In this document: positions 33,524 to 43,206 of the stretch, in pieces
Numbering within the stretch: the first letter of the stretch is position 1
How the letters are laid out: every line of letters begins with the position of its first letter
Assembly (NCBI GenBank): GCA_028819495.1
Contig: JAPPLI010000002.1
Location: forward strand, 1-64,000
Direction: 5' to 3'
From: Gammaproteobacteria bacterium
Lineage (GTDB): Bacteria; Pseudomonadota; Gammaproteobacteria; Eutrophobiales; Eutrophobiaceae
Length of the DNA stretch: 64,000 nt
The notes under the pieces: model-generated
What the model saw: the letters and a program-made list of their open reading frames with translations, nothing else
Databases searched by the model: none
What the model was told of the DNA's origin: nothing
Position numbers and translations under genes: made by a program

Positions 33524-36180
33524 AATCAAATCCGGTAGCAGATGAAAAAGAATTTGTGAACCTGCTGATTTCCTGGATTTCCAGACAGGAAGGAACCCCC
33601 ACAAGAAATGAAGTTGAGGAAACCGCAGAGAAACTTGCTGGCATATACGATTTTAAGACCAATCTGGAACCTGTCATCACAGAAGCCTTAACCGCTGTTG
33701 ATACCCGCATGGGAGCCGGTGTCTCTCTGGTAGATAATGAAGCTCCACATGATGACGAATGGGTATCCAAGCGTAATGACATCACTTGGACTTACTCAGG
33801 TGCTTATGAAGAATACCTCAAAGGAGAGCGCTGGGCGCCGCCGGTTATTCAATCCCTGAGTGATGTTTCAGCCAGGATTCTAGGTCATCTACAGGATCCC
33901 GCCAGTGAAGGTGACTGGGACCGTCGCGGCCTTGTAATCGGTCACGTTCAGTCGGGTAAAACTGCTAACTACATGGGTGTTATTGCCAGAGCAGCTGACG
34001 CGGGTTACAAGTTCATTATTGTTATCGCAGGCATACATAATAATCTCAGAAAGCAGACACAGGAACGCATTGATGAAGGATTTGTAGGACGTTCAAGCGA
34101 ACCGGGTAACCGTGTCAGCGTTGGAGTGGGCATCAAAGAGGGCTATCCCTATCCCGCCACTCTCACAAACATACACCACGATTTTAAAAAAAACACCGCA
34201 GCGCAAAGTGGCTGGAAAATTAATGATTTCACGAAGCCGGTCATACTCGTTATTAAAAAGAATGTGCGGACATTGGATTCTTTGCACAACTGGTTGAAGG
34301 ATATGAATGCACAAGGCCGCGGTAGAATCTCCGATGTGCCGATGCTGATGATCGATGATGAAGCGGATCATGCTTCGATAAACACCAACAGGGAAGATAT
34401 AGACCCCACGCGAACTAACGCAATGATTCGCAAGATATTGAGACTTTTTGCGAAATCATGTTACGTGGGTTACACCGCTACTCCATTCGCAAACATTTTT
34501 ATCAATCCTGAATCATACGGTGACGAAGAAGTTTATAAGGAATTGTTTCCTCGTGATTTTATCTATTGCTTAGACCCACCTTCTACCTATTTCGGGCCGG
34601 AAAGGGTTTTTCTTGATGAAGATGATAGTGCGGAAGAAATTCTGGAACCAATAATTGATTGTGAAAACTATCTGCCACAGACTCACAAGAACTATTATGA
34701 AATTCCAGATTTGCCGCCCAGCCTTTACCAGGCCATCGATCAGTTTATTGTTGCCAGGGCTATTCGAAATCTTCGGGGTCATGCGAACAGACATTGCTCG
34801 ATGATGATAAACGTTTCTCGCTTTGTAGTAGTGCAACAGTCAGTGAGAAATTTAATCAGTGTCTATTTAAAGAAAATGCGTGAAGCGGTCAAAGCCAATT
34901 ACAAGATGCCGGATGCTGTTGCCGACCATAACGAGTATATGCAAGCGTTGAAGGAAAGGTTTATCCAAGACTACAAGCGTTGTGGTGCTGATTGGAGAGA
35001 TGTGAAAAAAGAATTATTTGTAATTTGGGAGCATCTTGGCATTTACACGATAAATAGTAAATCTGATGAAGTGTTGGATTATAAGAAATATGAACGGGAA
35101 GGTCATGGGCTGACTGCTATAGCGGTAGGGGGGCTCAGCCTTTCCCGAGGCCTTACCATTGAAGGGCTGTGTGTCAGTTATATGTATCGCAATACTCGGA
35201 TGTATGACACCCTGATGCAGATGGGCCGTTGGTTCGGTTTTCGTCCAAGTTACGAAGACCTGTGCAGGGTTCACCTGTCAGATGATTCAATAAACTGGTA
35301 CGCTCATATTGCAGATGCTTCCAAAGAACTGCGACAGCAGATCCGAAGAATGCGCCAAGCCGATCTCAGCCCCACACAATTTGGACTCTACGTGAAAGCG
35401 CACCCTGATAGTTTGTTGATTACTGCGCGGAATAAAATGCGTAGCGGCGAATCGGTAAAACTCAAACTGAATCTCAGCGCAAAGCTTATCGAAAGTTATA
35501 CTTTACCTGTACACGGTGATATAAATCAGAGAAATGAGAAGCTGATCGCGAAATATTGGCAAGCTGGATTTGGGCGACAAGAGATAGAGCGTACTGCTAA
35601 AGGCTGGATTGTAAGAGACGTTCCCACCGGGGTCATAGAGGAGTTTCTGTTTGAATTTGTGACTCACCCCTCCTTTACGGATCGAAAAAATCATGCCAAT
35701 CAATATCTTCAAGCACTCTCCGCCCGGTATACAAAGGGTGATGTTTTATTGATCTCGCTTCAAAACAATGACGAAGATGCCAAGCAATATCGCCTTGGTG
35801 TACAGGAGCGGGGAAGCGCTCAAAACAAGGGGGATGCTTGGAGAATGAGTAAGGATCGCGTGGCAAGTCGTGGAGATGAGAAACTTGGCCTTACCCCCCA
35901 ACAAGAGGAAGACGCGGAGGCATTGTCGCTTAAGGATGATCCCCCTCCAAAGGCACCTTCGGACATCCATTTTCGAATAGTGCGTAACAAACCTTTATTG
36001 ATGCTTCATGTGATTAACCCGAGTCGGACAGAACAGCAACGTGTTCCGGCCTTTGGTATCAGCTTCCCCGAAAATAACTATGAAACGGAAATTGAGGTGG
36101 TGGCTAACACTGTATGGATAGAGCAAATGTACGATACTTCTACCGACAGCCCCGACCAGGAAGATGACTATGACGAGTAA
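33520..36180 (+). CDS. Z1-domain superfamily 2 helicase-like protein
   Basis: This 886-residue protein has Walker A GHVQSGKTANYMG (141-153), Walker B MLMIDDEADHAS (Asp279 to Asp283), motif III YTATPFANIFINP, and the late motifs VGGLSLSRGLTIEGL and DTLMQMGRWFGFR (Arg570). This is the Z1 pattern found with MutL-like ATPase, DUF4420 and AIPR genes. It starts in an ATGA overlap with the preceding gene and ends inside the next gene. It probably remodels or tracks DNA for the nuclease subunits. Confidence 0.92.
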   Translation: MKSNPVADEKEFVNLLISWISRQEGTPTRNEVEETAEKLAGIYDFKTNLEPVITEALTAVDTRMGAGVSLVDNEAPHDDEWVSKRNDITWTYSGAYEEYLKGERWAPPVIQSLSDVSARILGHLQDPASEGDWDRRGLVIGHVQSGKTANYMGVIARAADAGYKFIIVIAGIHNNLRKQTQERIDEGFVGRSSEPGNRVSVGVGIKEGYPYPATLTNIHHDFKKNTAAQSGWKINDFTKPVILVIKKNVRTLDSLHNWLKDMNAQGRGRISDVPMLMIDDEADHASINTNREDIDPTRTNAMIRKILRLFAKSCYVGYTATPFANIFINPESYGDEEVYKELFPRDFIYCLDPPSTYFGPERVFLDEDDSAEEILEPIIDCENYLPQTHKNYYEIPDLPPSLYQAIDQFIVARAIRNLRGHANRHCSMMINVSRFVVVQQSVRNLISVYLKKMREAVKANYKMPDAVADHNEYMQALKERFIQDYKRCGADWRDVKKELFVIWEHLGIYTINSKSDEVLDYKKYEREGHGLTAIAVGGLSLSRGLTIEGLCVSYMYRNTRMYDTLMQMGRWFGFRPSYEDLCRVHLSDDSINWYAHIADASKELRQQIRRMRQADLSPTQFGLYVKAHPDSLLITARNKMRSGESVKLKLNLSAKLIESYTLPVHGDINQRNEKLIAKYWQAGFGRQEIERTAKGWIVRDVPTGVIEEFLFEFVTHPSFTDRKNHANQYLQALSARYTKGDVLLISLQNNDEDAKQYRLGVQERGSAQNKGDAWRMSKDRVASRGDEKLGLTPQQEEDAEALSLKDDPPPKAPSDIHFRIVRNKPLLMLHVINPSRTEQQRVPAFGISFPENNYETEIEVVANTVWIEQMYDTSTDSPDQEDDYDE

Positions 36181-37141
36181 GGTAATTCCATGGGATGAAA
36201 TCCAAATTCCAGAAGCGGAATACAATGTCCGTCTGATAGCGACTAATAGTTCCATCCCTCTTTACTGGGGTAAGGATACAGCAGGTCATTGTCTGTTCAT
36301 AATAGAACTGGAGGGCGACCATATTGACCAGTTTCGGAAAGACAGCACTTCAGTGCAAGGGATTAGTCTCGACCTTAGGGGATTCGGTGCCGCCACTAAA
36401 CAGGGCATTGTTCTGACGCTGGAAAAGCATATCGATAAGGATCTTTTTCTAAGCCTGTGTGAAACTCTCGTTACCAGCCTTCAGCCTGTAACAGACTCCG
36501 GAACAGCACTTGCAGTTACCCTGACTCACATCAACCGATGGAAGCTGTTCATGTCGGGCAGAAAAAGTCGTGTTCTTTCTACTGAGGAGATCAGGGGGCT
36601 TTTCGCTGAGTTGCAGTTTCTCCGATTTTTGTACAAGAACAGATTGAGCGAAGTTGCAGCAGTTGAGTCTTGGGTAGGACCGGGAGGCAGCCACCAGGAT
36701 TTTATATTTGGCAATACAGCAGCGGAGATTAAATCAGTATCAGGAAGAGAGCGGAGCACAGTTCGGATTTCTTCTGAAGAGCAATTGGAGACTCTTTGCG
36801 ACAATCTTTTTCTGATAATTTATCGTCTGAATGCAGTGCCTGAGTCTGGCCAGTCCGTATCGTTAAATGAGTTGGTTCGACTCGTTGAGCAGGAATTGAA
36901 CGATGCATCCGCAGTTGAAGAATTACTGAGACGTCTTGCAGCGTACGGTTATGTGGATATTGCTGAGTACGATACACCTAAGTTCGTAGTAGCCTCACGA
37001 GATGCTTATTTCGTTGAAAAAGACTTTCCTCGCCTTGTCCGTTCCCGGATACCCGATGGGATTGTGAGAACAACGTATGAAATTGAGTTGGAAAAAATCG
37101 CGGTATTTAAATGTGATATCACTAGAGCGGTAGAGAATTGA
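36164..37141 (+). CDS. DUF4420 PD-(D/E)XK-motif protein
   Basis: The protein is 325 residues. The nuclease core is visible as GSHQDFIFGNTAAEIKSV, giving Asp179, Glu188 and Lys190 in the order expected for PD-(D/E)XK enzymes. It overlaps the Z1 gene by 17 bases (an alternative ATG at 36170 reduces this to 11) and the next gene by one base. In Mza-type loci this is the candidate DNA-cleaving subunit. Confidence 0.86.
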   Translation: MTMTSKVIPWDEIQIPEAEYNVRLIATNSSIPLYWGKDTAGHCLFIIELEGDHIDQFRKDSTSVQGISLDLRGFGAATKQGIVLTLEKHIDKDLFLSLCETLVTSLQPVTDSGTALAVTLTHINRWKLFMSGRKSRVLSTEEIRGLFAELQFLRFLYKNRLSEVAAVESWVGPGGSHQDFIFGNTAAEIKSVSGRERSTVRISSEEQLETLCDNLFLIIYRLNAVPESGQSVSLNELVRLVEQELNDASAVEELLRRLAAYGYVDIAEYDTPKFVVASRDAYFVEKDFPRLVRSRIPDGIVRTTYEIELEKIAVFKCDITRAVEN

Positions 37142-39204
37142 TGCAACAGACAGTACAGGAATTTTTCCACGACTTCAGACAGGAACTGCTGGCCGGGACT
37201 GATGCGGGGAATCAGTTTCAGATTGCAGAATTTATGGAATTGATCACGGAGGAGCTTACAGAGACAGGGTTTGTGGAAGGGTTTGATTTCTGTCATTATC
37301 GTGCACTGCGCGGAATGCGCGTTGACGGATACTGGTTCAATGACGAAAATGCATTGTATCTGTTTATCGCAGACTTCGATAACAGGGATGAACTTGAATC
37401 ACTTACAAGGACGGAAGTGGAGGCAGTATTCAAGCGGGTGACAAACTTCTTTGAAGCCAGCAGGAATAGGGAGTTGTATCGTGAGCTTGAAGAGACATCA
37501 CCCGAGTACGGACTTTCCCGTGAAATTGCGGACCGCAAAGGCCAGATACTCAGCGTCAACTTTTTTCTTCTATCAGAACGTGTTTTGAGTGACCGGCTTC
37601 AGATTCTTGATGATAATGTAATAGCAGATACTCCTGCCACTTACGCCATCTGGGATATCTCACGCCTGCAGCGCCAACGGGCATCTCGCGGGCACAAGGA
37701 ACCCTTGGATATCGATTTTCAGGAGATGTTTGACACGGGAATCTCTTGCCTGCGGGCAGATTTAGGCTTGGATTCCTACCAATCCTACCTCATTGTCATA
37801 CCGGGTGAAATTCTTTCAACCCTGTATGAAAAGCATGGTTCAAGATTATTGGAACAGAATGTCCGTTCATTCCTTCAAGCAAGAGGTAAGGTAAACAGGG
37901 GTATCCGAACGACTATTATCAGTGAACCAAACAACTTCTTTGCTTATAACAACGGTATTACAGCGACCGCTCAGGAAGTGGAAACCATTGAGAACGGGAC
38001 CGGTTTGCAAATTATGCGAATCAAAGATCTGCAAATTGTCAACGGCGGGCAGACCACGGCCTCGTTGTTCCATACTCGGCGGAAGGATAAAGCGTCTCTT
38101 GAAAAGATCTTCGTACAGATGAAGCTCTCTGTTATTGATCCCGAGGAAAGTGAGAAGATGGTGCCTCGTATTTCCGAGTATGCCAACACACAGAACAGGG
38201 TGAGCGCAGCTGACTTTTATTCCAACCACCCGTTCCATATACGCATGGAGGAATTTTCGCGAAGAATTTGGGCACCTGTTCAGCATGGAGAGCAAAGGGA
38301 GACTAAATGGTTTTATGAACGAGCAAGAGGACAATACGCCGATGCGCAGTCGAAAATGACACCATCTGAGCAACGGCGCTTCAAAGCAGAATACCCAAGG
38401 CCTCAAATGTTTACCAAAACTGATTTGGCAAAGTTTGAGAATGTCTGGGAAGATCATCCAAAATGGGTCAATCTTGGAGCGCAAAAGAACTTTGTACAAT
38501 TTGCCGGACGCATCGCAAGGCAATGGGATAAGTCCCCTAATACCTTCAATGAATTTTACTATAAACGAGCTATCGCCCGCGCGCTTGTTTTTAGACGAAC
38601 TGAAAAACTGGTATCTGCCCAATCATGGTACGACGGTGGATACAGGGCAAATATTGTTGCTTACACGATTGCTGTCATCCGTGAAATATGTGAAAGGCAG
38701 CAAAAAACTGTTGATTTTTTAGGAATATGGAAAACTCAGGAACCGCCTCAGATGCTTATTGACAGTCTCGCTGTTGCAGCGAAGTTTGTAAATGAACGTA
38801 TCGTACATCCTCCGTCTGGTATTTCGAATGTTACCGAATGGTGCAAGAAGGATGCCTGTTGGACAGGGTTGCAGTCAGACATTGAGATATTGAAAGCTTC
38901 TCTCCCTGCTGGAATTTGGGATGTACTCATTTCTATCGACGAGAAAGATGAAAAAATGAGAGAAGCTAAGAAAACACAAAAGATTGATAATGGAATTGAT
39001 GCACAAAAAAAGTCTTTAGAAATCGGAGCTGATCAATGGTCAACAATTTTTCAGGGACTGTCAGAAAAAGGAGACTTATCACCTAAAGAGGCCGGAATTC
39101 TGAAGATAGCACAACAGATACCAGCCAAGATTCCATCAGAAAAACAGAGCATGATTCTTATGGATATACTGGAAAAAGCGCGAGACGAAGGGCTGTATGC
39201 CTGA
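37141..39204 (+). CDS. AIPR-family abortive phage infection protein
   Basis: Starting at the ATG that overlaps the previous stop (TGATG), the product is 687 residues. AIPR signature stretches are clear: RTTIISEPNNFFAYNNGIT, LQIVNGGQTTASLFH, YANTQNRVSAADFYSNHPFH and TKWFYERARGQY. AIPR proteins occur in phage-resistance loci and probably act as effectors. It closes the island; the stop is only 22 bases from liuA. Confidence 0.93.
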   Translation: MQQTVQEFFHDFRQELLAGTDAGNQFQIAEFMELITEELTETGFVEGFDFCHYRALRGMRVDGYWFNDENALYLFIADFDNRDELESLTRTEVEAVFKRVTNFFEASRNRELYRELEETSPEYGLSREIADRKGQILSVNFFLLSERVLSDRLQILDDNVIADTPATYAIWDISRLQRQRASRGHKEPLDIDFQEMFDTGISCLRADLGLDSYQSYLIVIPGEILSTLYEKHGSRLLEQNVRSFLQARGKVNRGIRTTIISEPNNFFAYNNGITATAQEVETIENGTGLQIMRIKDLQIVNGGQTTASLFHTRRKDKASLEKIFVQMKLSVIDPEESEKMVPRISEYANTQNRVSAADFYSNHPFHIRMEEFSRRIWAPVQHGEQRETKWFYERARGQYADAQSKMTPSEQRRFKAEYPRPQMFTKTDLAKFENVWEDHPKWVNLGAQKNFVQFAGRIARQWDKSPNTFNEFYYKRAIARALVFRRTEKLVSAQSWYDGGYRANIVAYTIAVIREICERQQKTVDFLGIWKTQEPPQMLIDSLAVAAKFVNERIVHPPSGISNVTEWCKKDACWTGLQSDIEILKASLPAGIWDVLISIDEKDEKMREAKKTQKIDNGIDAQKKSLEIGADQWSTIFQGLSEKGDLSPKEAGILKIAQQIPAKIPSEKQSMILMDILEKARDEGLYA

Positions 39205-39226
39205 TTTACTTTTCTGTTAATATTTT

Positions 39227-40399
39227 ATGATAAATTCCGATTATCCCGGCCTGAATTTTAACCTAGGCGAGACCGCGGAAATGCTGCGCGAATCAGTGCA
39301 TGACTTTGCCCAAGCGGAAATCGCGCCGTTGGCAGCCGAAATTGACAGGACCAATGAATTTCCCGCGCATCTCTGGCGCAAATGTGGCGACATGGGATTA
39401 TTGGGCATTACCGTTGAGGAAGACTACGGCGGCGCAGGTATGGGGTACCTGGAGCACGTGGTGGCTATGGAAGAGATCAGCCGGGCTTCCGCTTCCGTGG
39501 GCCTGTCTTACGGCGCCCATTCCAACCTGTGTGTCAACCAGATACGGCGCAACGGCGATGAGCGGCAGAAACGTAAATACCTGCCGGGCTTGATCAGCGG
39601 CGAGCATCCCGGCGCGCTGGCCATGTCCGAAACGGGCGCTGGTTCCGACGTGGTGGGTATGCGCCTGCGCGCGGATAAACAGGGCGCTAAATACATTCTC
39701 AACGGCAGCAAGATGTGGATAACCAATGGGCCCGATGCGCATACCCTGGTTGTCTACGCAAAGACAGACCCTGCCGCAGGTCCGCGGGGCATCACCGCGT
39801 TCATCATAGAAAACGGCTTCACGGGTTTCTCCACGGCGCAGAAGCTGGACAAACTGGGAATGCGGGGCTCCAACACCTGTGAACTGGTGTTCGAGGACTG
39901 TGAGGTGCCGGCAGAAAATGTACTGGGCAAGGTCAACGAAGGAGTCAAGGTGCTGATGAGCGGCCTGGATTACGAGAGAGCCGTGCTCGCAGGAGGACCC
40001 CTGGGCATCATGCAGGCCTGCATGGACGTGGTCATCCCTTATATCCACGAACGCAAGCAGTTCGATCGGCCAATAGGCGAGTTCCAGCTCATGCAGGGAA
40101 AGATCGCCGACATGTACACCACCATGAATGCGTGCCGCGCCTACGTTTATGCGGTTGCCATGGCCTGCGACCGCGGGGAGACGGCCCGCAAGGATGCCGC
40201 GGGCGCCATCCTCTATGCCGCAGAGAAGGCCACCTGGATGGCGCTGGAGGCTATCCAGGCCCTGGGCGGTAATGGCTACATCAACGAATTCCCTGCCGGA
40301 CGCCTGCTGCGCGATGCGAAACTGTACGAGATCGGCGCCGGCACCAGCGAAATCCGGCGCATGCTCATCGGCCGGGAACTTTTCGAGGAATCGGCCTGA
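39227..40399 (+). CDS. liuA: Isovaleryl-CoA dehydrogenase
   Basis: This 390-residue acyl-CoA dehydrogenase oxidises isovaleryl-CoA to 3-methylcrotonyl-CoA in leucine catabolism. The catalytic base is Glu250 in [14 protein letters not shown], the position specific to isovaleryl-CoA dehydrogenases, and [23 protein letters not shown] and [14 protein letters not shown] are present. No ribosome site or promoter is evident in the 22-base AT-rich gap after the AIPR gene, so its expression may depend on readthrough from the defence operon or a promoter inside it. Confidence 0.95.
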   Translation: MINSDYPGLNFNLGETAEMLRESVHDFAQAEIAPLAAEIDRTNEFPAHLWRKCGDMGLLGITVEEDYGGAGMGYLEHVVAMEEISRASASVGLSYGAHSNLCVNQIRRNGDERQKRKYLPGLISGEHPGALAMSETGAGSDVVGMRLRADKQGAKYILNGSKMWITNGPDAHTLVVYAKTDPAAGPRGITAFIIENGFTGFSTAQKLDKLGMRGSNTCELVFEDCEVPAENVLGKVNEGVKVLMSGLDYERAVLAGGPLGIMQACMDVVIPYIHERKQFDRPIGEFQLMQGKIADMYTTMNACRAYVYAVAMACDRGETARKDAAGAILYAAEKATWMALEAIQALGGNGYINEFPAGRLLRDAKLYEIGAGTSEIRRMLIGRELFEESA

Positions 40400-40420
40400 T
40401 GACTATCCATAGATCAGCAG

Positions 40421-40531
40421 TTCCCGCTAAATTCCGGGGTCAGAGTAAAAACCCATCGGAATATGCAGTTTTATCGTACATCACCATGGGTTTTTACTCT
40501 GACCCCACCATCTGACCGAGGTTAGCGGGAA
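40421..40531. repeat. Palindromic element, GGGGTCAGAGTAAAA family (copy 3, complete)
   Basis: This is the most complete copy. Outer arms TTCCCGCTAA (40421-40430) and TTAGCGGGAA (40522-40531) enclose inner 21-base arms, 40436-40456 and 40486-40506 (GGGGTCAGAGTAAAAACCC...). It fills most of the liuA-liuB gap. Confidence 0.9.
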
Positions 40532-40545
40532 CCACTGATAATTTC

Positions 40546-42144
40546 ATGACTAGTATAAAATCAGCGATGAATCCTCATTCCGAAGACTTCAAGGCGAACG
40601 CCGCTGCCATGCGCTCACTGGTCGATGATCTGAACGACAAGGTCGGTATCGTAGCGAGGGGCGGGGATGAAAGAGCCCGCAAGAAACACCAGTCACGCGG
40701 AAAACTGTTACCCCGTGACCGGATAAAACACCTGTGTGACCCGGGTTCGCCCTTCCTGGAACTGTCCCAGCTTGCCGCTTGGGACATGTATGACAATGCC
40801 GTGCCGGCCGCGGGGGTCATCACCGGCATCGGCCGCGTGGCAGGGCGCGAATGCATCATTGTCGCCAACGATGCCACCGTCAAGGGTGGCACCTATTACC
40901 CGCTCACGGTGAAGAAACACTTGCGCGCCCAGGAAATTGCCGGGATGAACCATTTGCCGTGTATCTACCTGGTGGATTCCGGCGGCGCGTTTCTGCCGAA
41001 ACAGGACGAGGTGTTCCCGGACCGGGACCACTTCGGTCGCATCTTCTACAACCAGGCCAACCTGTCGGCCAGGGGCATCCCGCAGCTCGCCGTAGTGATG
41101 GGTTCCTGCACTGCCGGCGGCGCCTATGTGCCGGCCATGTCCGACGAGAGCATCATAGTCAAAAACCAGGGAACGATATTTCTCGGCGGCCCGCCCCTGG
41201 TCAAGGCGGCGACCGGCGAGGTGGTCAGCGCGGAAGACCTGGGCGGCGCGGACGTGCATTCGCGCCGGTCGGGCGTTACGGACCACTACGCGCTGAACGA
41301 CCGGCATGCCCTGGAGCTCGCCAGGCGTTCCGTGAGCCACTTCAACATGCCGGAACGTGCGGTTCTTCAGACCCGGGAGACGGTTGAACCGGAATATGAC
41401 ATCGAAGAGATCGACGGCGTGATCCCCCCGGATACGCGCAAACCCTTCGAGGTGCGGGAGGTCATTGCCCGGCTCGTGGACGGCAGCGAATTTGCCGAGT
41501 TCAAGGCCTTGTACGGCACCACCCTGGTATGCGGGTTTGCCCGTATTTACGGCTACCCGGTGGGCATTATCGCCAATAACGGCATCCTGTTTTCCGAATC
41601 GGCCCTGAAGGGGACGCATTTCATCGAGTTATGCAGCCAGAGGCGGATACCCCTGGTATTTCTCCAGAACATCACCGGTTTTATGGTGGGACAAAAGTAC
41701 GAGGCCGGCGGCATAGCAAAGGACGGCGCCAAGATGGTGACGGCCGTCGCTACTACCTCCGTGCCCAAGTTCACCGTGATCATCGGCGGCAGTTTCGGCG
41801 CCGGCAACTACGGCATGTGCGGGCGCGCCTACAACCCGCGCCTCCTGTGGACCTGGCCCAATGCCCGGATCTCGGTCATGGGCGGCGAACAGGCGGCCAA
41901 TGTGCTGGCGCAGGTGAAGCTGGACAACCTGAAAGGCGACTGGCCGCAGGCGGAACAGGAATCCTTCAAGCAGGAAATCCGGCAACAATACGAAACCCAG
42001 GGGCATCCGTATTACGCCAGCGCCCGCCTGTGGGACGACGGTATCATCGCGCCGCGGGACACACGCCGGGTCCTGGGCCTGGGCATTTCCGCATCCCTCA
42101 ACGCGCCGCTGGAAGACACCCGTTTCGGGTTATTCCGCATGTAA
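40546..42144 (+). CDS. liuB: Methylcrotonoyl-CoA carboxylase beta (carboxyltransferase) subunit
   Basis: This 532-residue biotin-dependent carboxyltransferase transfers CO2 from carboxybiotin to 3-methylcrotonyl-CoA. Typical segments are [84 protein letters not shown] and [16 protein letters not shown]. The long family form with the ATG at 40546 is used; 40567 (MNPHSED) is an alternative. Second gene of the liu operon; its alpha partner is liuD. Confidence 0.95.
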   Translation: MTSIKSAMNPHSEDFKANAAAMRSLVDDLNDKVGIVARGGDERARKKHQSRGKLLPRDRIKHLCDPGSPFLELSQLAAWDMYDNAVPAAGVITGIGRVAGRECIIVANDATVKGGTYYPLTVKKHLRAQEIAGMNHLPCIYLVDSGGAFLPKQDEVFPDRDHFGRIFYNQANLSARGIPQLAVVMGSCTAGGAYVPAMSDESIIVKNQGTIFLGGPPLVKAATGEVVSAEDLGGADVHSRRSGVTDHYALNDRHALELARRSVSHFNMPERAVLQTRETVEPEYDIEEIDGVIPPDTRKPFEVREVIARLVDGSEFAEFKALYGTTLVCGFARIYGYPVGIIANNGILFSESALKGTHFIELCSQRRIPLVFLQNITGFMVGQKYEAGGIAKDGAKMVTAVATTSVPKFTVIIGGSFGAGNYGMCGRAYNPRLLWTWPNARISVMGGEQAANVLAQVKLDNLKGDWPQAEQESFKQEIRQQYETQGHPYYASARLWDDGIIAPRDTRRVLGLGISASLNAPLEDTRFGLFRM

Positions 42145-42163
42145 CGGGACATCCGGAATACTC

Positions 42164-42204
42164 GGGGTCAGAGTAAGTGTCGTCAGAATTTTTACTCTGA
42201 CCCC
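42164..42204. repeat. Palindromic element, GGGGTCAGAGTA family (copy 4, short)
   Basis: GGGGTCAGAGTA (42164-42175) and TACTCTGACCCC (42193-42204) are exact complements around a 17-base loop, in the liuB-liuC gap. Confidence 0.9.
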
Positions 42205-42238
42205 AAATATCAACCAGCGTGAGAATAACGAAAAAGCC

Positions 42239-43027
42239 ATGCCATACACATTTATTACTTATAAAACCGATCATCGGAACGTAACCACGATTACCCTGAA
42301 CCGTCCCGATAAACACAATGCCTTTAACGAGGATTTTATTGCGGAATTGAGCAATGTCCTGGACGACATCCGCCGGGACCGGGACTGCAAGCTGATGGTT
42401 TTGCGCTCCAACGGCAAAAATTTCTCCGCAGGCGCGGACCTGGACTGGATGAAACGCATGGCCGGTTACACGCGCGCAGAGAACGTCCGGGACGCCAATG
42501 CCCTGGCGGAATTGCTCTACAGGCTTAATTTCCTTCCCGTGCCCACCATCGCCAGGGTACAGGGCGCGGCCATGGGCGGGGGCTGCGGCCTGGTGGCGTG
42601 CTGCGACGTGGCCCTGGCGGCGGACAATGCCGTGTTTGCCTTCAGTGAAGTGAAGCTCGGCCTGATCCCGGCCACCATCAGCCCATACGTGATACGCGCA
42701 ATCGGGGAGAAACAGGCGCGCCGCTATTTCCAGACCGCGGAACGCTTCGGCGCCGTACAGGCCAGGGAACTGGGCCTGGTTTCCGAGGTCATGGAAGAAT
42801 CAGGGCTGGATGATGCCTTGGGAAAAACCGTCGATCTGATATTGTCCAACAGTTCCGAAGCGGTAAAAGCGGCGAAACAACTGGCGTTTGACGTGGCAGG
42901 CCGGCCGGTAACCCCGGAACTCCTGCAACAGACCAGCGAGAGCATCGCCGACATACGCGCATCCGAGGAGGGCAAGGAGGGCTTGTCCGCGTTCCTGGAA
43001 AAGCGTAAACCGGCGTGGCTGAAGTGA
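42239..43027 (+). CDS. liuC: Methylglutaconyl-CoA hydratase
   Basis: This 262-residue enoyl-CoA hydratase/crotonase-fold enzyme would hydrate 3-methylglutaconyl-CoA to HMG-CoA. Oxyanion-hole segments NGKNFSAGADLDWM and VQGAAMGGGCGLVACCD, plus FAFSEVKLGLIPATISPYV, fit this subgroup. The assignment from general hydratase to methylglutaconyl-CoA hydratase rests on its place between liuB and liuD. Confidence 0.9.
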   Translation: MPYTFITYKTDHRNVTTITLNRPDKHNAFNEDFIAELSNVLDDIRRDRDCKLMVLRSNGKNFSAGADLDWMKRMAGYTRAENVRDANALAELLYRLNFLPVPTIARVQGAAMGGGCGLVACCDVALAADNAVFAFSEVKLGLIPATISPYVIRAIGEKQARRYFQTAERFGAVQARELGLVSEVMEESGLDDALGKTVDLILSNSSEAVKAAKQLAFDVAGRPVTPELLQQTSESIADIRASEEGKEGLSAFLEKRKPAWLK

Positions 43028-43032
43028 TCAAA

Positions 43033-43206
43033 ATTGAACATGGATGTACAGGATATACAGGATAATTATGATTTCTTTTACAACACAGTCGATGGTTCCG
43101 TTGATTAAGGACATTCGTATGCTTTGCGAATAAGATCGTATTCCATGTTTTTCACAAGACATTTTTATTCTTCCTATCCTGTATATCCTGTACATCCATG
43201 TTCAAT
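43033..43206. repeat. Large inverted repeat with perfect 32-bp arms; right arm contains the liuD start
   Basis: Arms 43033-43064 and 43175-43206 (ATTGAACATGGATGTACAGG then ATATACAGGATA) are exact complements around a 110-base loop without a gene. The right arm includes the liuD ATG and its next two codons. The element is related to the 3743-3807 repeat. Confidence 0.95.

Noticed and set aside
29458-39226. Target-site duplication or att sites for the Mza-like island
   Set aside because: I compared the sequence after the amine dehydrogenase stop with that before liuA and saw no convincing direct repeat; no integrase gene is present.
43065-43174. Cargo gene or RNA in the loop of the liuC-liuD inverted repeat
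   Set aside because: The 110-base loop has no frame of useful length and no stable secondary structure I could identify by eye.
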